Origin: JAGOBX01 sp017999075 [NCBI: Candidatus Babelota bacterium]
Lineage (GTDB): Bacteria; JAGOBX01
Assembly (NCBI GenBank): GCA_017999075.1
Contig: JAGOBX010000038.1
Span: forward strand, 1-14,185
Direction: 5' to 3'
DNA: 14,185 nucleotides
The notes beneath the pieces are model-generated. The model had not been told where the DNA came from. It saw only the letters and a list, made by a program, of their open reading frames with translations, and ran no database searches. The translations under genes and the position numbers were made by a program. This document shows, piece after piece, positions 7,494 through 14,104 of the stretch. Positions within the stretch are counted from its first letter, which is position 1. Each line of letters opens with the position of its first letter.

Positions 7494-8288
7494 TTAAAAT
7501 AGTTTGGACCGTCCGTTTTTGAGTTTAATTTTAAAATCCAAAAAACTGTCGCTGCCTTTAATATTTATTCTATACATAAAATAAGGATTTTTTATAGGTA
7601 TTTTGTTTATTTTTGATTTTATCAATAAACCGAAATTAAAATTATGTTTTTTTAAAAAATCTTTTAATTTATTTTTATCTTCTGGTTTTTCGGGTATTGA
7701 TCCGTAGGGATATGCTATTACATTTTCAAAAAAAATATTATTTTTTTTTAATTCTGATATACAGTCGGTTAAATCAGATTCTATTTCTTTAATTGTCATT
7801 TTAGAAAAATTTGAATGATTGAAGCTGTGTATTCCGAATTCTATATTGTTGCCCGACATTTCTTTTATTTGATTGTAATCTATAAGTTTTTCTTGACCTT
7901 CATCCCATTCATTTTTTTTTCCTATGCTGCCTGCAACAAGAAATATAGTTGCTTTTATATTATTTTTTTTTAAAACAGGATATGCTAATTCGTAATTATT
8001 CATATATCCGTCGTCAAATGTCAGTATTACCGGTTTGTCTGGAATATTTAAAGTGTTGTTTTTATAACTGTTGAGTTCTTTAAAAGATATTGGAGTATAT
8101 CCTTTTTTCAGGAGATAGTTTATTTGATTTTCAAATTGGTTCACTGTTACTGTGAGTTTATCTCTGTGGAATTCTGAAATTTTATGATACATTAAAACAG
8201 GAATTCCTTTATAATTAAACAGGAATAATCCGTATCGGTAAATTAAAAATATTATTATAATTATTGAACTGTAAAATATTATTTCCAT
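7494..8288 (-). CDS. membrane-anchored polysaccharide deacetylase (NodB domain)
   Basis: A 264-residue carbohydrate esterase family 4 protein. Residues 3-19 form an N-terminal membrane anchor, so the catalytic domain faces the periplasm or outside. NodB motifs: TFDDG (90-94, catalytic base D92 and metal ligand D93), HSFNH (144-148, metal-binding histidines) and AYPYG (182-186). Family members remove N- or O-acetyl groups from peptidoglycan, poly-GlcNAc or other glycans; I cannot tell the substrate. YHKI near residue 35 is typical of the PgaB/IcaB-like branch. It starts 4 bp after the pseudopilin stop, without a visible Shine-Dalgarno, so it is likely the last gene of the pilin operon. Its stop lies two bases from that of the convergent FliG_C-like gene. 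Confidence 0.87.
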   Translation of the reverse strand: MEIIFYSSIIIIIFLIYRYGLFLFNYKGIPVLMYHKISEFHRDKLTVTVNQFENQINYLLKKGYTPISFKELNSYKNNTLNIPDKPVILTFDDGYMNNYELAYPVLKKNNIKATIFLVAGSIGKKNEWDEGQEKLIDYNQIKEMSGNNIEFGIHSFNHSNFSKMTIKEIESDLTDCISELKKNNIFFENVIAYPYGSIPEKPEDKNKLKDFLKKHNFNFGLLIKSKINKIPIKNPYFMYRINIKGSDSFLDFKIKLKNGRSKLF

Positions 8289-8292
8289 AATT

Positions 8293-8742
8293 TTATTTGA
8301 TTTTAAAAAAATCGATGTCGCCTGTAATTTTTTTTATAATTATGTATGATTTTTTTTTTGTGTTGGATAAAATTATGGTATCTCCTGAAATATTTTCGGA
8401 TATTCCTTTTTTATCGAATTTTATATATGCTGGAGTTTGATAAAAAAAAACATTTTTTGAAAGATAGACAGTTTCTGAATTGTTGTTTGAAAAAATAGTG
8501 TAAGACTGGTTTATAGTATTGAAATTTATTTTGGAATTGTCTCCGTTTGATGAAATTTGCTGCAAATAATTAATTGAAGAAATTAGTTTGGAAGTTTCTA
8601 TTTCTAAATCCTGATCGGTCAGATAATTCGTTATAATAACAGGCGTTATCGAAGCTATAACGCCTATTATTATTATTACTATAGTTAATTCGATTAAAGT
8701 AAAACCATTGTTCCGGAAGAGAAAAAAATCGGATTGGTTCAT
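8293..8742 (-). CDS. type IV prepilin-like pseudopilin (FimT/GspH-like)
   Basis: A 149-residue protein with a class III signal peptide: 13-residue leader ending in G13, then FTLIE with F14 as the new N-terminus after prepilin peptidase cleavage and E18 as the conserved Glu+5, then a hydrophobic helix to about residue 40. The rest is a beta-rich domain of the FimT/GspH minor-pilin type. It probably primes or caps a pilus or type II secretion pseudopilus. A stop codon in frame three codons upstream fixes ATG 8742; there is no Shine-Dalgarno at the normal distance. A run of ten T on the plus strand (8350-8359) falls inside the gene and encodes three lysines, a possible slippage site. It lies between the main pilin and the deacetylase. 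Confidence 0.85.
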   Translation of the reverse strand: MNQSDFFLFRNNGFTLIELTIVIIIIGVIASITPVIITNYLTDQDLEIETSKLISSINYLQQISSNGDNSKINFNTINQSYTIFSNNNSETVYLSKNVFFYQTPAYIKFDKKGISENISGDTIILSNTKKKSYIIIKKITGDIDFFKIK

Positions 8743-8803
8743 AAAATTTTATGAGTGATTTTTTTGTTGAAAAACTTCAAAAATCCTCTTGTTTTTTTGT
8801 TTT

Positions 8804-9223
8804 TTAATATGTCGAAAAAGCCTGTCCGTTTCTATCGCTTCCCGTTAAATTGACATTAACCAAGGGTTCCATAGTATCTCCGCGGTATTCATAATACCAT
8901 CCGCCTGATCCATCTATTCCGCCTATATTTTTTTCTTTTTTGGCAGGAGTAAGAAGTTCTTCTGGAAATACTCTTAAAAATCCTGAATCAACCATATCCT
9001 GTATAGTTGACGGATTATGTCTGTCATTTTGAATGAAAAATAATTTTTGCGCTGATCTGATGCTTCCTAAATTAGCTTTTGTAGCTGATATTTCAGCTTG
9101 TTCGACTTGAATTAAAAAAGTCGGTACTATAATCGCAACAAGTGTTCCGATTATTATGATAACTATTACTAATTCTACAATTGTAAAACCAGTTTTAATT
9201 AACTGTTTACTATTTTTTGCCAT
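8804..9223 (-). CDS. type IV pilin / GspG-like major pseudopilin
   Basis: A 139-residue prepilin. The leader ends in G12, followed by FTIVE with E17 as Glu+5 and a long hydrophobic helix (13-37). The C-terminal part has the short GspG/PilA-like layout: SAQKLFF helix, then FPEELLTP, GGIDGSGGWYYEYRG and a Ser/Thr-rich end. The Gly-Gly-Trp-Tyr stretch resembles the C-terminal motif of pilins from several non-proteobacterial phyla. It likely polymerises into a pilus or pseudopilus after cleavage by a prepilin peptidase that is not in the window. A strong ribosome binding site GGAGG (9235-9231) stands seven bases before ATG, and it has its own promoter, so it may be the most highly expressed gene of this cluster. 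Confidence 0.88.
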   Translation of the reverse strand: MAKNSKQLIKTGFTIVELVIVIIIIGTLVAIIVPTFLIQVEQAEISATKANLGSIRSAQKLFFIQNDRHNPSTIQDMVDSGFLRVFPEELLTPAKKEKNIGGIDGSGGWYYEYRGDTMEPLVNVNLTGSDRNGQAFSTY

Positions 9224-9256
9224 ATATCTTCCTCCAGCATTTTTTTTAACTAATAT

Positions 9257-9285
9257 ATTATATAAATATTATTACTTTTAGTCAA
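9257..9285 (-). promoter_or_regulatory. sigma70-type promoter of the pilin gene
   Basis: Read on the minus strand, TTGACT (9285-9280) and TATAAT (9262-9257) are separated by exactly 17 bp. The -35 has one mismatch to the consensus and the -10 has none. The -35 overlaps the last codons of the upstream glycosyltransferase gene. The predicted transcript would start near 9250 with a leader of about 25-30 bases containing the GGAGG site of the pilin. In an AT-rich genome TATAAT is common by chance, but the spaced pair plus the position makes this a good candidate. Confidence 0.6.
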
Positions 9286-10375
9286 GTTCAATTTTTTTAT
9301 AGTAAGTCAGTATTTTTTCAAAGACAAAATTGGGGTCAAGATTTGCCTGGCATATTAATTTTTTGCATTTTCGTTTTCTACAAGGATTACATCCTGTATT
9401 TTTGTATAGCACAATATTGTTTTTTCCGTAGGGTTTGTTTATTTCAGGATCAGAAGGACCGAATAAAGCTACTAACTGAATATTTAATAACGATGCAATA
9501 TGCATTGGTCCGGTATCTCCAGTAATAAATAGGCTTGCTTTTGAAATTAAGTAAACCGATTCTTTCACTGTGGTTGCAGGAGCTGTAAAAATTCTGTTAT
9601 TATGACTGTTCGATATATTTTTAATTCCGTTTATTATTCTTTCTATTTTTTCAAATTCGCCAGGTCCCCAGCTGAAAACTATACTTGTTTCTTTATATGT
9701 TTCTGCTAACAATATGCATAATTTGGAATAATATTTTTCTGGCCATTCTTTGTATCTTCCTATTTTACTTACAGCGGGATTGATTAATATTATATTTTTA
9801 TAAGTTAATTTTTTAATGAAATTTTCTGTCACGATTTTATCGTTTTCTTTAATTTCAAATAAATCACCGAATTTCTCGGGTTTAATTTTTTTATTAAAAA
9901 AATATGCCAGTAATGAAAAATTTTTTTCTATTCGGGTTATTTTATCGGATTCTGCGTCAATATGCACATTGTTAAATATATGATTTAATTCTTTGCAGAA
10001 TTTTTTTGAATATCCGATCCTGACAGGACAATTCGTTAAATATGATAATAATCCGCTTTTAAAAATTCCATGAAAATCTAAAACATAATCGAATTTTTCA
10101 TTTTTGAGGTCTTTGATAATATTTTTAAAATCGAAAATTACTTTTAAAAAATTTTTTGAAAATATTTGTTTTTGCCATTCTTTTCTCGGGATTTTTACTA
10201 ATTTGTTTATATAAGACAGGTTTTCAAGTATATTGGAGTTTTGTTTTTCTGTGAGCCAGAATATCTGGTGTTCTTCTTTTAAATTTTCTGATAGGTATTT
10301 CACTGCAGGCAGAGTTCTTATTATATCACCTATTGCTCCGAGCCTTATTATTAATATTTTTTTTCTTTCGTTCAA
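9278..10375 (-). CDS. glycosyltransferase family 9 (heptosyltransferase, WaaC/WaaF-like)
   Basis: A 365-residue GT9 enzyme, which in Gram-negatives adds heptose (or another sugar) to the LPS inner core at the cytosolic face of the inner membrane. Evidence: the N-terminal ILIIRLGAIGD (7-17) with the conserved R-x-G-A-x-G-D loop, INP (198-200), GDTGPMH (286-292) as the sugar-nucleotide binding loop, and FGPSDP (305-310). A cysteine set near the C-terminus (C329, C332, C337, C342) is common in this family. The reading frame has no ATG or GTG at its front, so the start is TTG at 10375, ten bases after AGGAG (10390-10386). The donor and acceptor sugars cannot be read from sequence. The next gene, a pilin, has its own promoter, so cotranscription is only partial. 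Confidence 0.85.
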   Translation of the reverse strand: MNERKKILIIRLGAIGDIIRTLPAVKYLSENLKEEHQIFWLTEKQNSNILENLSYINKLVKIPRKEWQKQIFSKNFLKVIFDFKNIIKDLKNEKFDYVLDFHGIFKSGLLSYLTNCPVRIGYSKKFCKELNHIFNNVHIDAESDKITRIEKNFSLLAYFFNKKIKPEKFGDLFEIKENDKIVTENFIKKLTYKNIILINPAVSKIGRYKEWPEKYYSKLCILLAETYKETSIVFSWGPGEFEKIERIINGIKNISNSHNNRIFTAPATTVKESVYLISKASLFITGDTGPMHIASLLNIQLVALFGPSDPEINKPYGKNNIVLYKNTGCNPCRKRKCKKLICQANLDPNFVFEKILTYYKKIELD

Positions 10376-10454
10376 ATTAATATGTCTCCTGAACTAAGCT
10401 GAATTTGAAATCATAGAGTTTTTGATTTTAAAGATTTATTCCGGATTAGTACAT

Positions 10455-10463
10455 AGTATATCA
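10455..10463 (-). promoter_or_regulatory. possible extended -10 promoter upstream of the GT9 gene
   Basis: On the minus strand the bases TGA-TATACT (10463-10455) match an extended -10 element with five of six in the -10 hexamer. The -35 region 17 bp upstream (10483-10478, GTTTAT) is poor. It lies about 80 bases before the TTG start, within a 295-bp non-coding stretch that otherwise shows only the rplY terminator. In such AT-rich DNA this match may be chance. Confidence 0.3.
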
Positions 10464-10578
10464 AATGTTAAGTATATATAAACATCGTTATAAATGCTTT
10501 TTTTAGTTATAATATAATTTATAGTCTAATGTAATGTTAATTTAAAGAAAATAAAAATTAGCCTGATAATAAAAAAAA

Positions 10579-10600
10579 CCCGAAAGTTTTTTCTTTCGGG
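10579..10600 (-). terminator. intrinsic terminator of the glmU-prs-rplY operon
   Basis: CCCGAAAG (10579-10586) pairs with CTTTCGGG (10593-10600) across a six-T loop. The stem is flanked by A and T runs on the two sides (10571-10578 and 10601-10607), so the hairpin is followed by U's in either direction. On the minus strand it lies about 70 bases after the rplY stop and is the natural end of that operon. On the plus strand no gene reads into it. Confidence 0.88.
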
Positions 10601-10670
10601 TTTTTTTAATTTACACTAAAAAATAATTTCGTTTTTATCGCATTTCCGGTAAAAACTGTTCATCAATATT

Positions 10671-11381
10671 TTATTTTTTTTGTTTTTCAGGTTTTGCAGC
10701 TTTTTTATCATCGCCTGTTTTTTCAGCGGCTGCACCTTCGGCTGCAGGAGCTGCTTCAGCGCCTTCTGCGCCTTCAGCTGGAACAGCGCCTTCACCTGCA
10801 GCAGCAGTTTCAACAACTTCCTCTTTGACCACAGTAACCACAGCAACAGTTCTTTTTTTGTCGGTTAAAATTTTTATACCTTCCGGAACTTTCACATTTT
10901 CAAGAGCAAGATTATCTCCTATATTTAAAGCAGTAACATCAACTTCTATAAATTCAGGAATTCTATCAGGCAGACATTTGATTTGTACTTCACGCAATTG
11001 CTGCTCAAGTATTCCGCCTTCAGCTAAACCTATTGGTTTTCCTGTAAGTTGAATAGCAACAGTTACTGTCATAGGTTTGTCCATAGAAATTTCATAAAAA
11101 TCTATATGAAGCAATTTATTTTTAACAGGGTCTGTTTGATAATCTTTTAAAATCACTTTACGCGGCGCAGATTCTCCTTCTATAGTCAAATCTATTATTG
11201 CATTAGATAATGACGGGTTATTAATTATTGATAACACATTACGTCCAGGTACGCTTATATTTACGTTAGGTTTACCCGGACCGTATATTACAGAGGCAAT
11301 TCTGCCTTCTGTTTTTAATTTGTAAGACGCGTTTTTTTTAATTATATCGCGTTTTGTTGCAGTCAAACTCAATTGCTTCAT
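10671..11381 (-). CDS. rplY: ribosomal protein L25, CTC form
   Basis: Binds 5S rRNA in the large subunit; CTC-type proteins have an added C-terminal domain and are linked to stress in Bacillus. The 236 residues divide into an L25 RNA-binding domain (about 5-98, containing LKDYQTDPVKNKLLHIDFYE), a TL5/CTC beta domain (about 100-185, with GxxxGGILEQ and an IPEFIEVDV strand) and a tail of about 50 residues (187-236) rich in Ala, Glu, Gly and Lys and without fold. The tail is unlike the rest of this AT-rich region in composition. GGAGG (11396-11392) precedes ATG by ten bases; an ATG with an immediate TGA sits between them but out of frame. It is 90 bp after prs, in the order glmU-prs-rplY known from many bacteria, and is followed by the terminator. 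Confidence 0.95.
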   Translation of the reverse strand: MKQLSLTATKRDIIKKNASYKLKTEGRIASVIYGPGKPNVNISVPGRNVLSIINNPSLSNAIIDLTIEGESAPRKVILKDYQTDPVKNKLLHIDFYEISMDKPMTVTVAIQLTGKPIGLAEGGILEQQLREVQIKCLPDRIPEFIEVDVTALNIGDNLALENVKVPEGIKILTDKKRTVAVVTVVKEEVVETAAAGEGAVPAEGAEGAEAAPAAEGAAAEKTGDDKKAAKPEKQKK

Positions 11382-11471
11382 ATCACATATTCCTCCGAAA
11401 AATCCATCTTAAATTTTCAAGTTTTGAAATTTAAACAATTTATTTTATAAAATGAATTAAAAAAAGTAAAG

Positions 11472-12464
11472 TTAAATTTTATAATTTTTGCTAAATAATA
11501 TTTTCATTGAAGCCCCGTTCTGAACACATTTTATGGCGCCTGCTATTAAAGGAGCTACTGATAACTGTACAAATTTTTTGTGTTTTTTACAATCTTCGCT
11601 TAATGGGAGCGTATTTGTTGAAACAATTTCTTTCAATGAAGAATTTATTAGATTTGTTATTGCCTTTCCTGAAAATACAGGATGTGAACACGCAGCCACA
11701 ACTTCAATCGCTCCTTGTTTGAGTAATGCGTCAGAAGCTGCGCACATTGTTCCGCCGGTGTCAATCATATCGTCAAATAATATTGCAGTTTTCCCTTTTA
11801 CATCGCCTATTATATTCATTATTTCTGCCTTATTAGCTTCAGGTCTGCGTTTGTCTATTATAGCCATTGATACTTTTAATTGTTTTGCAAAATTTCGTGC
11901 CCGTTCCACTCCGCCTGCATCTGGAGAAACAACTATTACTTTATGATTTTTAATTTGTTTTTCATATTTTTTTAAAAAATAATCGGCTATTATGTATTTT
12001 GCCGAAATATGGTCGAGAGGTATGTCAAAAAAACCTTGTAACTGGGCTATATGCAAATCTATTGTTATTATTCTGTCTGCGCCAGCTTCAGTAATAAGAT
12101 TCGCAACTAATTTTGCGCTTATTGGAACTCTTGGTTTGTCTTTTCTATCCTGGCGAGCATAACCGAAATAAGGTATTACTGCGGTTATTGTTCCTGCTGA
12201 AGCGCGTCTGGCAGCATCTATAGCCAGTAAAAGTTCCATTAAATTGTCGTTTACCGGTCGGCAAGTAGGTTGAATTATGAAAACATTATCTCCTCGGAAA
12301 CTATCCTGGAATTGAACGTACGTTTCTCCGTCTGCAAAATGTTTTATTTCATTTGGAATAGGCTTGATTTTCAACTGTCTTGCTATGGCATCTGCTAATT
12401 CTGTATGAGCTGACCCTTTAAACAAAACTATTTTAGGATTTTTTTTTACTACGCTGATACTCAT
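11472..12464 (-). CDS. prs: ribose-phosphate pyrophosphokinase (PRPP synthetase)
   Basis: Makes PRPP from ribose 5-phosphate and ATP for nucleotide, histidine and tryptophan synthesis (cytosolic). Class I family marks: FADGE (43-47), YFGYARQDRK (99-108, ATP binding), DLHIAQLQGFF (136-146), SPDAGGVERAR (180-190) followed by catalytic-region K194, and the PRPP-binding loop DDMIDTGGT (231-239). The 330 residues include about ten extra at the N-terminus compared with the shortest members. The ATG is one base after the glmU stop, and its GAGGT ribosome binding site (12477-12473) lies inside the end of glmU, so the two are translated together. PRPP also feeds the histidine pathway to which hisC at the other end of the window belongs, but the genes are not linked. 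Confidence 0.97.
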   Translation of the reverse strand: MSISVVKKNPKIVLFKGSAHTELADAIARQLKIKPIPNEIKHFADGETYVQFQDSFRGDNVFIIQPTCRPVNDNLMELLLAIDAARRASAGTITAVIPYFGYARQDRKDKPRVPISAKLVANLITEAGADRIITIDLHIAQLQGFFDIPLDHISAKYIIADYFLKKYEKQIKNHKVIVVSPDAGGVERARNFAKQLKVSMAIIDKRRPEANKAEIMNIIGDVKGKTAILFDDMIDTGGTMCAASDALLKQGAIEVVAACSHPVFSGKAITNLINSSLKEIVSTNTLPLSEDCKKHKKFVQLSVAPLIAGAIKCVQNGASMKILFSKNYKI

Positions 12465-12465
12465 T

Positions 12466-13848
12466 TTATTTTACCTCACAGGGTTCTAATTTTTTTTTTA
12501 GTTTGTCCACATATCCTTGTTTTATTATTGTTTCAGGCCTGCTCATTACCAAACAGTTTTCATTTACATCTTTAATAACTGTTGTTCCTGAAGTGATATA
12601 AGATGAATTTCCTATATTTACAGGAGATACTATACTGCATCCGGCTCCAATAAAAGTTTCATTTCCGATTACAGATTTATGGGAATTTAAACCATCAAAT
12701 GAACAAACGGAAGAATTATTCGAATATAGGCAGTCTTTCCCTGATTCAATATATTCAATAGAACAGTTGTTTTGGATTTTTGTATTTTGTCCTAATTTTG
12801 AATTTATTATTATATTGCAATTTCCGATTTTAGAATTTTGTTTTATTTCAGAATATGAAATGCTGTTAAAGTCCCCTATTTCAGAATTTGAAAAAATTAT
12901 AGACCCTTTTAAAACTGATTTTCCAATCAAAACATTGTCTTTAATCTCGCAGTTTTCTACTGTACTTCCGGTAATAATACAATTTTTTCCTATAATTGAA
13001 CAATTGATTCTGGTTCCAGGATAAACTGTTGTTTCAATACCTATTTTTGTGTCAGAATCAATATAAGTATTTTCAGGGTCCAATATTATAACCCCTTTTT
13101 CTAAATAAGAATAAGCTGTGGAGCGGTATGTTTCTTTTTCAAGTTCTGCAAGCTGTATAGGATTGTTTATTCCTTCCATTTCAATATAATCTTTTATTTT
13201 AACAGCACATACTTTATGTTTTTTTTCAACCATTAAAGATATAATGTCAGTAAGATAATATTCTGATTGAGCATTTTTATTCTTTAATTGGGGAAGATAT
13301 TGGAATAATAATTTTGAATTGAAACAATATATCCCTGAATTTATTTCTTTTATAAGTTTGATTTCTTTATCAGCGTCTTTCTCTTCTACTATAGATGATA
13401 CAGAATTATCTTCATTTCTTAAAATACGTCCATATCCGGAAGGATTTTCTAATTCTGCGGTTAATATAACTGCGTCAGCGGATTGAGTTTCGTAATGTGA
13501 AATTATTTTTTTTAAAGTAGCGGGTTTTAGTAAAGGAACATCACCGCATAATATAAGTATTTTTCCGTCAAAATTTGAAAAATGTTCTGATGCCTGAATT
13601 ACGGCATGACCCGTTCCAAGCTGCTGTTCCTGCAAGGATATTTTTATTTGGTCAGGAATTAATTGTTTTACAAGTTCGTGTTTATAACCTAATACTGCAC
13701 AGCATATATCAGGATTTAATGATAAAGCGGTTTCAATACAATATTTTATTATTGGTTTTCCGCAAAGTTTATGCATTACTTTAGGCAAAGATGATTTCAT
13801 CCTTTTTCCTAAACCTGCCGCTAAAATAATAATTCCAATTTTTGTCAT
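12466..13848 (-). CDS. glmU: GlmU: GlcNAc-1-phosphate uridylyltransferase with degenerate acetyltransferase domain
   Basis: A 460-residue GlmU with full length and both domains. The N-terminal uridylyltransferase is intact: LAAGLGKRM (9-17), K23, QQLGTGHAV (75-83), GDVP with D103, GYGR (138-141), EINSG (168-172). The C-terminal part (about 250-440) has left-handed beta-helix hexapeptides. However, aligned with E. coli GlmU, the acetyltransferase residues are replaced: H363 to N360, Y366 to S363, N377 to L374, N386 to S383, Y387 to F384, K392 to S389, and no Arg or Lys at R333 or K351. It probably makes UDP-GlcNAc from GlcNAc-1-P but may not acetylate GlcN-1-P itself. No Shine-Dalgarno precedes ATG. 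A structured hairpin and tRNA-Gln lie upstream; prs follows one base after the stop. Confidence 0.93.
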   Translation of the reverse strand: MTKIGIIILAAGLGKRMKSSLPKVMHKLCGKPIIKYCIETALSLNPDICCAVLGYKHELVKQLIPDQIKISLQEQQLGTGHAVIQASEHFSNFDGKILILCGDVPLLKPATLKKIISHYETQSADAVILTAELENPSGYGRILRNEDNSVSSIVEEKDADKEIKLIKEINSGIYCFNSKLLFQYLPQLKNKNAQSEYYLTDIISLMVEKKHKVCAVKIKDYIEMEGINNPIQLAELEKETYRSTAYSYLEKGVIILDPENTYIDSDTKIGIETTVYPGTRINCSIIGKNCIITGSTVENCEIKDNVLIGKSVLKGSIIFSNSEIGDFNSISYSEIKQNSKIGNCNIIINSKLGQNTKIQNNCSIEYIESGKDCLYSNNSSVCSFDGLNSHKSVIGNETFIGAGCSIVSPVNIGNSSYITSGTTVIKDVNENCLVMSRPETIIKQGYVDKLKKKLEPCEVK

Positions 13849-13898
13849 TGCTATAAAAAAATAAACTGGTTATTTTGAAAATAAAAATATTGTCATGC

Positions 13899-13967
13899 AA
13901 AAAAAAAGAGCGCCGTTTCTCAATATGAATGTGAACCAAATCATCACTTCATCAGGAAACATCGCTC
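13899..13967 (-). terminator. structured RNA hairpin with U-tract between tRNA-Gln and glmU
   Basis: On the minus strand the transcript would fold as GAGCG/CGCUC (13967-13963 with 13912-13908), a 2x2 internal loop, GUUUC/GAAAC (13960-13956 with 13919-13915), an asymmetric loop, and AUGAAGUGA paired with UCACAUUCAU (13952-13944 with 13934-13925) with one bulged A and a nine-base apical loop. Nine U follow directly (13907-13899). It starts 12 bases after the tRNA-Gln CCA end. The simplest reading is the intrinsic terminator of the tRNA transcript. Its length and internal loops are unusual for that, so a regulatory leader of glmU remains possible. Confidence 0.6.
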
Positions 13968-13979
13968 AATAGTTATTTT

Positions 13980-14054
13980 TGGATGGGATGGCAGGATTCG
14001 AACCTGCGAATACCGGGACCAAAACCCGGTGCCTTACCGCTTGGCGACATCCCA
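13980..14054 (-). tRNA. tRNA-Gln (anticodon UUG)
   Basis: Cloverleaf readable on the minus strand. The acceptor stem is UGGGAUG (14054-14048) with CAUCCCA (13990-13984). The D arm contains GCCAAGCGGUAAGGC. The anticodon stem CCGGG/CCCGG encloses the loop UUUUGGU with anticodon UUG. The T arm is GCAGG-UUCGAAU-CCUGC. U1-A72 at the acceptor end is the usual bacterial tRNA-Gln identity feature. The discriminator is U73 (13983) and CCA is encoded (13982-13980). Most bacterial tRNA-Gln have G73, so U73 is slightly odd. Confidence 0.97.
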
Positions 14055-14104
14055 ACTGATAATTTTTACTGATAATTATTGATAACAAATATAATATAAA
14101 ATAA

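Noticed and set aside
10616-10846. Open frame overlapping the end of rplY
   Set aside because: It is a shifted reading of the repetitive Ala/Glu/Gly tail of L25, low in complexity and without its own start signal.
11533-11946. Plus-strand open frame of 137 codons opposite prs
   Set aside because: It mirrors the strongly conserved prs gene, has no ribosome site and resembles no protein.
13899-13967. CUGAUGA and GAAAC in the hairpin upstream of glmU recall the hammerhead ribozyme core
   Set aside because: The required third stem and the U-H cleavage junction are missing, and part of CUGAUGA is used up in the central stem. The resemblance is most likely chance.
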